From positions 3,993,362 to 4,057,361 of the forward strand of contig NC_080049.1 in NCBI RefSeq assembly GCF_026212465.1: DNA of 64,000 nt. Reading direction: 5' to 3'. Position 1 is the stretch's first letter. The number at the start of each line of letters is the position of its first letter. Positions 25,201 through 38,091 of the stretch are shown here, piece after piece. This DNA is from Amaranthus tricolor (taxonomy: Eukaryota > Streptophyta > Magnoliopsida > Caryophyllales > Amaranthaceae). Made by a program: the position numbers and the translations under genes. The notes under the pieces were generated by a model. It saw only the letters and a program-made list of their open reading frames with translations. It ran no database searches and was not told where the DNA came from.

Positions 25201-28200
25201 TTGCACATAAAGTAGCTCAAAATTTGTTTGTTTAGGACGAAACTTGGCACACCAAACTATTTGGTATATATTATTGTGTTGAAGTGTTTATAATTGAAAA
25301 TCATTGTCAGATTCTATAAATTACGTGTTAAGTTTCGAAATAAAGGGTTTTAAGTGTTTTTTACACTTTTGCGCATAAAGTAGCTCAAACTTGATTTGTT
25401 TTGCACGAAACTTGGCACACAACACTATTTGGTATATGTTATTGTGTTGAAGTGGTTAGAATTGGAAATCATAGTGATATGCTAGAAATTACGTTTTAAG
25501 TTGCGATTTTATGGTTTTTTAAGCGTTTTTGCCACTTTTGCCCATAATGTAGCTCAAACTTGGTTTGTTTTGCACGAAATTCGCCACACCACACTATTTG
25601 GTATACATTATTGTGTTGAAGTGGTTAGAATTGAAAATCATAGTCATATGCTTGAAATTACGTGTTAAGTTGCGATTTTAAAGGTTTTTTAGCGTTTTGG
25701 CACTTTTACGCATAAGGTAGCTCAAGCTTGGTTTATTTTGCTTGAAATTTGCCACACAACACTGTTTGGTATATATTATTGTGTTGAAGTGGTTAGAAAC
25801 TAAAAATGATATGCTACAAATTACGTGTTCAGTTGCGATTTTACGGGTTTTTAAGCGTACTTGCGACTTTTGCGCATAAAGTAGCTAAAACTTGGTTTGT
25901 TTTGCACAAAACTTGGTATACAACACTATTTGGTATATATTAATATGTTGAAGTGGTTAGAATTGAAAATCATAGTCATATGCTAGAAATTACGTGTTAA
26001 GTTACGATGTTCTGCGTTTTTAAGCGTTTTTACCACTTTTGCACATAAAGTAACTCAAACTTGGTTTGTTTTGCACGAAACTTGGTACACAACACTATTT
26101 TGTATATATATTATTGTTTTAAAGTAGTTCGAATTGAAAATCATAGTAATATGCTAGAAATTGCGTGTTAAGTTGCGATTTTATGTGTTTTTATGCGTTT
26201 TTGCCACTTTTCCGCATAAAGTAGCTCAAACTTGGTTTGTTTTGCACGAAACTTGGCACACAACACTATTTGGTATATTTTATTGTGTTAAAGTTGTTAG
26301 AATTTAAAATCATAGTCATATGCTAGAAATTACGTGTTAAGTTTCTATTTTAAGGGTTTTTAAGCATTTTATTCACTTTTGCACATAAAGTAGCTCAAAC
26401 TTGGTTTGTTTCGCACGAAACTTTGCACACAACACTATTTGGTATATATTATTGTATTGAAGTGGTTATAATTCAAAATCATAGTCATAAGCTAGAAATT
26501 ACGTGTTAAGTTGCGATTTTAAAAATTCTTAAGCGTTTTTGCCACTTTTGCGCATAAAGTAGCTCAAACTGGGTTTGTTTTACACGAAACATGGCACACA
26601 ACACTATTTGGTATATATTAATGTGTTGAAGTGGTTAAAATTGAAAATCATAGTCATATGCTAGAAATTACGTGTTAAGTTGCGATTTTAAGGGTTTTTT
26701 CTACTTTTGCGCATAAAGTAGCTCAACCTTGGTTTGTTTCGCACGAAACTTGGCACAACACTATTGGGTATATATTATTGTGTTGAAGTGGTTAGAATTG
26801 AAAATCATATTCATATGCAAGAAATTACGTGTTAAGTTGCGATTGTAAGGGTTTTTAAGCGTTTTTGCCACTTTTGCGCATAAAGTAGCTCAAACTTGGT
26901 TTGTTTTACACCAAACATGGCACACAACACTATTTGGTATATATTATTGTGTTGAAGTGGTTAGAATTTAAAATCATAGTCATATGCTAGAAATTGCGTG
27001 TTAAGTTGCGATTTTATACGTTTTTGCCAGTTTTGTGCATAAAGTAGCTCAAACTTGGTTTGTTTTGCTCGAAACTTAGCACACAAAGCTTTTTGGTATA
27101 TGTTATTGTGTTAAAGTTGTTAAAATTGAAAATCTTAGTCACATGCTAAAAATTACGTGTTAAGTTTCGATTTTAAGGGTTTTTAAGCGTTTTAGCACTT
27201 TTGCGCATAAAGTAGCCAAAACTTTGTTCGTTTTGCACGAAACTTGGCAAACAACACTATTTGGTATATATTATTGTGTTGAAGTGGTTAGAATTGAAAA
27301 TCATAGTCATATGCAAGAAATTACGTGTTAAGTTGTGACGTTATTCGTATTTAAGCGTTTTTGCAACTTTTGCACATAAAGTAACTCTAACTTTGTTTGT
27401 TTTGCACAAAACTTGGTACACATCACTATTTTGTATATATTATTGTTTTAAAGTGGTTAGAATTGAAAATCATAGAATTATGCTAGAAATTGCGTGTTAA
27501 GTTGCGATTTTATCGTTTTTATGCGTTTTTGTCACTTTTGCGCATAAAGTAGCTCAAACTTGGTTCATTTTGCACGAAACTTGGCACACAACACTATTTG
27601 GTATATGTTATTGTGTTGAAGTTGTTAGAATTGAAAATCATAGCCATTTCCTAGAAATCACATGTGAAATTGCGATTTTAAGGGTTTTTAAGCGTTTTTG
27701 CCACTTTTGCACATAAAGTAGATCAAATTTTGTTTGTTTAGAACGAAACATGGCACACAAAACTATTTGGTATATATTATTGAGTTGAAGTGTTTATAAT
27801 TGAAAATCATAGTCATATGCTATAAATTACCTGTTAAGTTTTTATATTAAGGGTTTTAAGCGTTTTTGACACTTTTACGCATAAAGCAGCTCAAACTTGG
27901 TTTGTTTTGCACGAAACTTGGCACAAAACACTATTTGGTATATATTATTGTGTTGAAGTGGTTAGAATTTGAAATCATAGTAATATTCTAGAAATTGCGT
28001 GTTATGTTGCGATTTGATGTGTTTTTATACGTTTTTGACACTTTTGCGCATAAAGTAGCTCAAACTTGGTTTGTTTTGCACGAAACTTGGCACACAACAC
28101 TATTTGGTATATTTTATTGTGTTGAAGTTGTAAGAATTGAAAATCATAGTCATATGCTAGAAATTACGTGTTAAGTTTCTGATTTAAGGGTTTTTAAGCT

Positions 28201-31200
28201 TTTTATTCACTTTTGCACATAATGTAGCTCAAACTTGGTTTGTTTCGCACGAAACTTGGCACACAACACTATTTGGTATATATTATTGTATTGAAGTGGT
28301 TATAATTCAAAATCATAGTCATAAGCTAGAAATTACGTGTTAAGTTGCGATTTTAAAAATTCTTAAGCGTTTTTGCCACTTTTGCGCATAAAGTAGCTCA
28401 AACTTGGTTTGTTTTACACGAAACATGGCACACAACACTATTTGGTATATATTAATGTGTTAAAGTGGTTAAAATTGAAAATCATAGTCATATGCTAGAA
28501 ATTGCGTGTTAAGTCGCGATTTTATGCGTTTTTTCTACTTTTGCGCATAAAGTAGCTCAACCTTGGTTTGTTTCGCACGAAACTTGGCACAACACTATTT
28601 GGATTATATTATTATGTTGAAGTGGTTAGAATTGAAAATCATAGTCATATGCTAGAAATTACGTGTTAAGTTACGATTTTAAGAGTTTTTAAGCGTTTTG
28701 GCCACTTTTGCGCATAAAGTAGCTCAAACTAGGTTTGTTTTACACAAAACTTGTCACACAACACTATTTGGTATATATTATTGTGTTGAAGTGGTTAGAA
28801 TTGAAAATCATAGTCATATACTAGAAATTGCGTGTTAACTTGCGATTTTATACGTTTTTGCCACTTTTGTGCATAAAGTAGCTCAAACTTGGTTTGTTTT
28901 GCACGAAACTTGGCAAACAACACTATTTGGTATATATTATTGTGTTGGAGTGGTTAGAATTGAAAATCATAGTCATATGCTAGAATTTACGTGTTAAGTT
29001 GCTACGTTATTCATTTTTAAGCGTTTTTGCCACTTTTGCACATAAAGTAACTCTAACTTGGTTTGCTTTGCACGAAACTTGGCACACAACACTATTTGGT
29101 ATATATTATTGCGTTGAAGTGGTTAGAATTGAAAATCATAGTCATATGCTAGAAATTGCGTGTTAAGTTGCGATTTTATGTGTTTTTGCCACTTTTGCGC
29201 ATAAAGTAGCTCGAACTTGGTTTGTTTTGCACCAAACATGGCACACAACACTATTTCGTATAAATTATTGTGTTGAAGTGGTTAGAACTTAAAATCATAG
29301 TCATATGCTAGAAATTGCGTGTTAAGTTGCGATTTTAAGGGTTTTTAAGCGTTTTTGCCACTTTTGCACATAAAGTAGCTCAAACTAGGTTTGTTTTGCA
29401 CGAAACTTGGCACACAAAGCTTTTTGGTATATGTTATTGTGTTAAAGTTGTTAAAATTGAAAATCATATTCACATGCTAAAAATTACGTGTTAAGTTGTG
29501 ACGTTATTCGTATTTAAGCGTTTTTGCAACTTTTGCACATAAACTAACTCTAACTTTGTTATTTGTCACGAAACTTGGTACACAGCACTATTTTGTATAT
29601 ATTATTGTTTTAAAGTGGTTAGAATTTAAAATCATAGAGATATGCTAGAAATTGCGTGTTAAGTTGCGATTTTATGCGTTTTTATGTGTTTTTGTCACTT
29701 TTGCGCATAAAGTAGCCCAAACTTTGTTCGTTTTGCACGAAAGTTGGCAAACAACACTATTTGGTATATATTATTGTGTTGAAGTGGTTAGAATTTAAAA
29801 TCATAGTCATATGCTAGAAATTACGTGTTAAGTTGTGACGTTATTCGTATTTAAGCGTTTTTGCAACTTTTGCACATAAAGTAACTCTAACTTTGTTGTT
29901 TTGCACGAAACTTGGTACACAGCACTATTTTGTATATATTATTGTTTTAAAGTGGTTAGAATTGAAAGTCATAGAGATATGCTAGAAATTGCGTTTTAAG
30001 TTGCGATTTTATGCGTTTTTATGTGTTTTTGTCACTTTTCCGCATAAACTAGCTCAAACTTGGTTCATTTTGCACGAAACTTGGCACACAACACTATTTG
30101 GTATATGTTATTGTGTTGAAGTTGTTAGAATTGAAAATCATAGTCATTTGCTAGAAATCACGTGTGAAGTTGCGATTTTAAGGGTTCTTAAGCGTTTTTG
30201 CCACTTTTGCACATAAAGTAGCTCAAATTTTGTTTGTTTAGGACGAAACATGGCACACAAAACTATTTGGTATATATTATTGAGTTGAAGTGGTTAGAAT
30301 TGAAAATCATAGTCATATGCTTGAAATTACGTGTTAAGTTGCGATTTTAAAGGTTTTTTAGCCTTTTGACACTTTTACGCATAAGGTAGCTCAAGCTTGG
30401 TTTGTTTTGCTTGAAATTTGGCACACAACACTATTTGGTATATATTATTGTGTTGAAGTGGTTAGAAATTAAAAATGATATGCTACAAATTACGTGTTCA
30501 GTTGCGAATTTACGGGTTTTTAAACGTTTTTGCCACTTTTGCGCATAAAGTAGCTAAAACTTGGTTGGTTTTGCACAAAACTTGGTATACAACACTATTT
30601 GGTATATATTAATGTGTTGAAGTGGTTAGAATGGAAAATCATAGTCATATGCTAGAAATTACTTGTTAAGTTGCGATGTTCTGCGTTTTTAAGCGTTTTT
30701 ACCACTTTTGCACATAAAGTAACTCAAACTTGGTTTGTTTTGCACGAAACTTGGTACACAACACTATTTTGTATATATATTATTGTTTTAAAGTAGTTCA
30801 AATTGAAAATCATAGTAATATGCTAGAAATTGCGTGTTAAGTTGAAATTTTATGTGTTTTTATGCGTTTTTGCCACTTTTGCGCATAAAGTAGCTCAAAC
30901 TTGGTTTGTTTTGCACGAAACTTGGCACACAACACTATTTGGTATATTTTATTGTGTTGAAGTTGTTAGAATTGAAAATCATAGTCATATGCTAGAAATT
31001 ACGTGTTAAGTTTCTATTTTAAGGGTTTTTAAGCATTTTATTCACTTTTGCACATAAAGTAGCTCAAACTTGGTTTGTTTCGCACGAAACATGGCACACA
31101 ACACTATTTGGTATATATTATTGTATTGAAGTGGTTATAATTCAAAATCATAGTCATAAGCTAGAAATTACGTGTTAAGTTGCGATTTTAAAAATTCTTA

Positions 31201-34120
31201 AGCGTTTTTGCCACTTTTGCGCATAAAGTAGCTCAAACTTGGTTTGTTTTACACGAAACATGGCACACAACACTATTTGGTATATATTAATGTGTTGAAG
31301 TGGTTAAGATTGAAAATCATAGTCATATGCTAGAAATTACGTGTTAAGTTGCGATTTTAAGGGTTTTTTCTACTTTTGCGCATAAAGTAGCTCAACCTTG
31401 GTTTGTTTCGCACGAAACTTGGCACAACACTATTTGGTATATATTATTATGTTGCAGTGGTTAGAATTGAAAATCATAGTCATTTGCTAGAAATGACGTG
31501 TGAAGTTGCGATTTTAAGGGTTTTAAAGCGTTTTTGCCACTTTTGCACAAAAAGTAGCTCAAATTTTGTTTGTTTAGGACGAAACATGGCACATAAAACT
31601 ATTTGGTATATATTATTGAGTTGAAGTGTTTATAATTGAAAATCATAGTCATATGCTATAAATTACGTGTTAAGTTTCGATATGAAGGGTTTTAAGCGTT
31701 TTTGACACTTTTACGCATAAAGTAGCTCAAACTTGGTTTGTTTTGCACGAAACTTGGCACACAACACAATTTGGTATATATTATTGTGTTGAAGTGGTTA
31801 GAATTTAAAATCATAGTTATATGCTAGAAATTACGTGTTAAGTTGCGATTTTAAGGGTTTTTAAACGTTTTTGCCACTTTTGCACATAAAGTAGCTCAAA
31901 TTTTGTTTGTTTAGGACGAAACTTGGCACACCAAACTATTTGGTATATATTATTGTGTTGAAGTGTTTATAATTGAAAATCATTGTCAGATTCTATAAAT
32001 TACGTGTTAAGTTTCGAAATAAAGGGTTTTAAGTGTTTTTTACACTTTTGCGCATAAAGTAGCTCAAACTTGATTTGTTTTGCACGAAACTTGGCACACA
32101 ACACTATTTGGTATATGTTATTGTGTTGAAGTGGTTAGAATTAGAAATCATAGTGATATGCTAGAAATTACGTTTTAAGTTGCGATTTTATGGTTTTTTA
32201 AGCGTTTTTGCCACTTTTGCCCATAATGTAGCTCAAACGTGGTTTGTTTTGCACGAAATTCGCCACACCACACTATTTGGTATACATTATTGTGTTGAAG
32301 TGGTTAGAATTGAAAATCATAGTCATATGCTTGAAATTACGTGTTAAGTTGCGATTTTAAAGGTTTTTTTAGCGTTTTGGCACTTTTACGCATAAGGTAG
32401 CTCAAGCTTGGTTTATTTTGCTTGAAATTTGCCACACAACACTATTTGGTATATATTATTGTGTTGAAGTGGTTAGAAACTAAAAATGATATGCTACAAA
32501 TTACGTGTTCAGTTGCGATTTTACGGGTTTTTAAGCGTATTTGCGACTTTTGCGCATAAAGTAGCTAAAACTTGGTTTGTTTTGCACAAAACTTGGTATA
32601 CAACACTATTTGGTATATATTAATATGTTGAAGTGGTTAGAATTGAAAATCATAGTCATATGCTAGAAATTACGTGTTAAGTTGCGATGTTCTGCGTTTT
32701 TAAGCGTTTTTACCACTTTTGCACATAAAGTAACTCAAACTTGGTTTGTTTTGCACAAAACTTGGTACACAACACTATTTTGTATATATATTATTGTTTT
32801 AAAGTAGTTCGAATTGAAAATCATAGTAATATGCTAGAAATTGCGTTTAAGTTGCGATTTTATGTGTTTTTATGCGTTTTTGCCACTTTTCCGCATAAAG
32901 TAGCTCAAACTTGGTTTGTTTTGCACGAAACTTGGCACACAACACTATTTGGTATATTTTATTGTGTTAAAGTTGTTAGAATTTAAAATCATAGTCATAT
33001 GCTAGAAATTACGTGTTAAGTTTCTATTTTAAGGGTTTTTAAGCATTTTATTCACTTTTGCACATAAAGTAGCTCAAACTTGGTTTGTTTCGCACGAAAC
33101 TTTGCACACAACACTATTTGGTATATATTATTGTATTGAAGTGGTTATAATTCAAAATCATAGTCATAAGCTAGAAATTACGTGTTAAGTTGCGATTTTA
33201 AAAATTCTTAAGCGTTTTTGCCACTTTTGCGCATAAAGTAGCTCAAACTGGGTTTGTTTTACACGAAACATGGCACACAACACTATTTGGTATATATTAA
33301 TGTGTTGAAGTGGTTAAAATTGAAAATCATAGTCATATGCTAGAAATTACGTGTTAAGTTGCGATTTTAAGGGTTTTTTCTACTTTTGCGCATAAAGTAG
33401 CTCAACCTTGGTTTGTTTCGCACGAAACTTGGCACAACACTATTGGGTATATATTATTGTGTTGAAGTGGTTAGAATTGAAAATCATATTCATATGCAAG
33501 AAATTACGTGTTAAGTTGCGATTGTAAGGGTTTTTAAGCGTTTTTGCCACTTTTGCGCATAAAGTAGCTCAAACTTGGTTTGTTTTACACCAAACATGGC
33601 ACACAACACTATTTGGTATATATTATTGTGTTGAAGTGGTTAGAATTTAAAATCATAGTCATATGCTAGAAATTGCGTGTTAAGTTGCGATTTTATACGT
33701 TTTTGCCAGTTTTGTGCATAAAGTAGCTCAAACTTGGTTTGTTTTGCTCGAAACTTAGCACACAAAGCTTTTTGGTATATGTTATTGTGTTAAAGTTGTT
33801 AAAATTGAAAATCTTAGTCACATGCTAAAAATTACGTGTTAAGTTTCGATTTTAAGGGTTTTTAAGCGTTTTAGCACTTTTGCGCATAAAGTAGCCAAAA
33901 CTTTGTTCGTTTTGCACGAAACTTGGCAAACAACACTATTTGGTATATATTATTGTGTTGAAGTGGTTAGAATTGAAAATCATAGTCATATGCTAGAAAT
34001 TACGTGTTAAGTTGTGACGTTATTCGTATTTAAGCGTTTTTGCAACTTTTGCACATAAAGTAACTCTAACTTTGTTTGTTTTGCACAAAACTTGGTACAC
34101 ATCACTATTTTGTATATATT
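22280..34120 (+). repeat. 6,680-bp tandem duplication (about 40 monomers)
   Basis: Copy 1 is about 22280-28960 and copy 2 is 28960-34120, cut short. Private markers repeat at an offset of 6,679-6,680: gctacgttattcattttt (22321 and 29001), ctcaagcttgg (23711 and 30390; 25721 and 32401). Both copies show the same rare indels and differ at only scattered sites. After 34120 copy 2 is replaced by a jump back to sequence like 31445. Within copy 1, 27440-28960 is most like 18250-19770 (offset about 9,191), an older relationship. Confidence 0.85.
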
Positions 34121-35985
34121 ATTATGTTGCAGTGGTTAGAATTGAAAATCATAGTCATTTGCTAGAAATGACGTGTGAAGTTGCGATTTTAAGGGTTTTT
34201 AAGCGTTTTTGCCACTTTTGCACAAAAAGTAGCTCAAATTTTGCTTGTTTAGGACGAAACATGGCACACAAAACTATTTGGTATATATTATTGAGTTGAA
34301 GTGTTTATAATTGAAAATCATAGTCACATGCTATATATTACGTGTTAAGTTTCGATATTAAGGGTTTTAAGCGTTTTTGACACTTTTACGCATAAAGTAG
34401 CTCAAACTTGGTTTGTTTTGCACGAAACTTGGCACACAACACAATTTGGTATATATTATTGTGTTGAAGTGGTTAGAATTTAAAATCATAGTAATATGCT
34501 AGAAATTACGTGTTAAGTTGCGATTTTAAGGGTTTTTAAGCGTTTTTGCCACTTTTGCACATAAAGTAGCTCAAATTTTGTTTGTTTAGGACGAAACTTG
34601 GCACACCAAACTATTTGGTATATATTATTGTGTTGAAGTGTTTATAATTGAAAATCATTGTCATATTCTATAAATTACGTGTTAAGTTTCGATATAAAGG
34701 GTTTTAAGCGTTTTTTACACTTTTGCGCATAAAGTAGCTCAAACTTGATTTGTTTTGCACGAAACTTGGCACACAACACTATTTGGTATATGTTATTGTG
34801 TTGAAGTGGTTAGAATTGGAAATCATAGTGATATGCTAGAAAATACGGTTTAAGTTGCGATTTTATGGTTTTTTAGCGTTTTTGCTACTTTTGCCCATAA
34901 TGTAGCTCAAACTTGGTTTGTTTTGCACGAAATTCGCCACACCACACTATTTGGTATACATTATTGTGTTGAAGTGGTTAGAATTGAAAATCATAGTCAT
35001 ATGCTTGAAATTACGTGTTAAGTTGCGATTTTAAAGGTTTTTTAGCGTTTTGGCACTTTTACACATAAGGTAGCTCAAGCTTGGTTTATTTTGCTTGAAA
35101 TTTGGCACACAACACTATTTGGTATATATTATTGTGTTGAAGTGGTTAGAAACTAAAAATGATATGCTACAAATTACGTGTTCAGTTGCGATTTTGCGGG
35201 TTTTTAAGCGTATTTGCGACTTTTGCGCATAAAGTAGCTAAAACTTGGTTTGTTTTGCACAAAACTTGGTATACAACACTATTTGGTATATATTAATATG
35301 TTGAAGTGGTTAGAATTGAAAATCATAGTCATATGCTAGAAATTACGTGTTAAGTTGCGATGTTCTGCGTTTTTAAGCGTTTTTACCACTTTTGCACATA
35401 AAGTAACTCAAACTTGGTTTGTTTTGCACGAAACTTGGTACACAACACTATTTTGTATATATATTATTGTTTTAAAGTAGTTCGAATTGAAAATCATAGT
35501 AATATGCTAGAAATTGCGTTTAAGTTGCGATTTTATGTGTTTTTATGCGTTTTTGCTACTTTTCCGCATAAAGTAGCTCAAACTTGGTTTGTTTTGCACG
35601 AAACTTGGCACACAACACTATTTGGTATATTTTATTGTGTTGAAGTTGTTAGAATTTAAAATCATAGTCATATGCTAGAAATTACGTATAAGTTTCTATT
35701 TTAAGGGTTTTTAAGCATTTTATTCACTTTTGCACCTAAAGTAGCTCAAACTTGGTTTGTTTCGCACGAAACTTGGCACACAACACTATTTGGTATATAT
35801 TATTGTATTGAAGTGGTTACAATTCAAAATCATAGTCATAAGCTAGAAATTACGTGTTAAGTTGCGCTTTTAAAAATTCTTAAGCGTTTTTGCCACTTTT
35901 GCGCATAAAGTAGCTCAAACTTGGTTTGTTTTACACGAAACTTGGCACACAACACTATTTGGTATATATTAATGTGTTGAAGTGG
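31445..35985 (+). repeat. 2,673-bp tandem duplication (about 16 monomers)
   Basis: 31445-34117 is repeated from 34118. tattatgttgcagtgg and ctcaagcttgg (32401 and 35074) recur at an offset of 2,673. The second copy is lost after about 35985. Confidence 0.8.
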
Positions 35986-37850
35986 TTAGAATTTAAAATC
36001 ATAGTTATATGCTAGAAATTACGTGTTAAGTTGCGATTTTAAGGGTTTTTAAGCGTTTTTGCCACTTTTGCACAAAAAGTAGCTCAAATTTTGTTTGTTT
36101 GGGACGAAACATGGCACACAAAACTATTTGGTATATATTGTTGAGTTGAAGTGTTTATAATTGAAAATCATAGTCATATGCTATAAATTACGTGTTAAGT
36201 TTCGATATTAAGGGTTTTAAGCGTTTTTGACACTTTTACGCATAAAGTAGCTCAAACTTGGTTTGTTTTGCACGAAACTTGGCACACAACACAATTTGGT
36301 ATATATTATTGTATTGAAGTGGTTAGAATTTAAAATCATAGTTATATGCTAGAAATTACGTGTTAAGTTGCGATTTTAAGGGTTTTTAAGCGTTTTTTCC
36401 ACTTTTGCACATAAAGTAGCTCAAATTTTGTTTGTTTAGGACGAAACTTGGTACACCAAACTATTTGGTATATATTATTGTGTTGAAGTGTTTATAATTG
36501 AAAATCATTGTCATATTCTATAAATTACGTGTTAAGTTTCGATATAAAGGGTTTTAAGCGTTTTTTACACTTTTGCGCATAAAGTAGCTCAAACTTGATT
36601 TGTTTTGCACGAAACTTGGCACACAACACTATTTGGTATATGTTATTGTGTTGAAGTGGTTAGAATTGGAAATCATAGTGATATGCTAGAAATTACGTTT
36701 TAAGTTGCGATTTTATGGTTTTTTAAGCGTTTTTGCCACTTTTGCCCATAATGTAGCTCAAACTTGGTTTGTTTTGCACGAAATTCACCACACCACACTA
36801 TTTGGTATACATTATTGTGTTGAAGTGGTTAGAATTGAAAATCATAGTCATATGCTTGAAATTACGTGTTAAGTTGCGATTTTAAAGGTTTTTTAGCGTT
36901 TTGGCACTTTTACGCATAAGGTAGCTCAAGCTTGGTTTATTTTGCTTGAAATTTGGCACACAACACTATTTGGTATATATTATTGTGTTGAAGTGGTTGG
37001 AAACTAAAAATGATATGCTACAAATTACGTGTTCAGTTGCGATTTTACGGGTTTTTAAGCGTATTTGCGACTTTTGCGCATAAAGTAGCTAAAACTTGGT
37101 TTGTTTTGCACAAAACTTGGTATACAACACTATTTGGTATATATTAATATGTTGAAGTGGTTAGAATTGAAAATCATAGTCATATGCTAGAAATTACGTG
37201 TTAAGTTGCGATGTTCTGCGTTTTTAAGCTTTTTTACCACTTTTGCACATAAAATAACTCAAACTTGGTTTGTTTTGCACGAAACATGGTATACAACACT
37301 ATTTTGTATATATATTATTGTTTTAAAGTTGTTCGAATTGAAAATCATAGTAATATGCTAGAAATTGCGTGTTAAGTTGACATTTTGTGTTTTTATGCGT
37401 TTTTGCCACTTTTTCGCATAAAGTAGCTCAAACTTGGTTTGTTTTGCACGAAACTTGGCACACAACACTATTTTGGTATATTTTATTGTGTTGAAGTTGT
37501 TAGAATTTAAAATCATAGTCATATGCTAGAAATTACGTGTTAAGTTTCTATTTTAAGGGTTTTTAAGCATTTTATTCACTTTTGCACATAAAGTAGCTCA
37601 AACTTGGTTTGTTTCGCACGAAACATGGCACACAACACTATTTGGTATATATTATAGTATTGAAGTGGTTATAATTCAAAATCATAGTCATAAGCTAGAA
37701 ATTACGTGTTAAGTTGCGATTTTAAAAATTCTTAAGCGTTTTAGCCACTTTTGCGCATAAAGTAGCTCAAACTTGGTTTGTTTTACACGAAACATGGCAC
37801 ACAACACTATTTGGTATATATTAATGTGTTGAAGTGGTTAAAATTGAAAA
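34170..37850 (+). repeat. 1,850-bp tandem duplication (about 11 monomers)
   Basis: Markers repeat at an offset of 1,850, drifting to 1,862 through small indels: cacaaaaagtagctcaaat (34219 and 36069), ctcaagcttgg (35074 and 36924), ttaaaaattcttaagcg (about 35871 and 37732). It follows directly on the 2,673-bp duplication, continuing a ladder of tandem events. Confidence 0.8.
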
Positions 37851-38091
37851 TCATAGTCATATGCTAGAAATTACGTGTTAAGTTGCGATTTTAAGGGTTT
37901 TTTCTACTTTTGCGCATAAAGTAGCTCAACCTTGGTTTGTTTCGCACGAAACTTGGCACAACACTATTTGGTTTATATTATTATGTTGCAGTGGTTAGAA
38001 TTGAAAATCATAGTCATTTGCTAGAAATGACGTGTGAAGTTGCGATTTTAAGGGTTTTTAAGCGTTTTTGCCACTTTTGCACATAAAGTAG

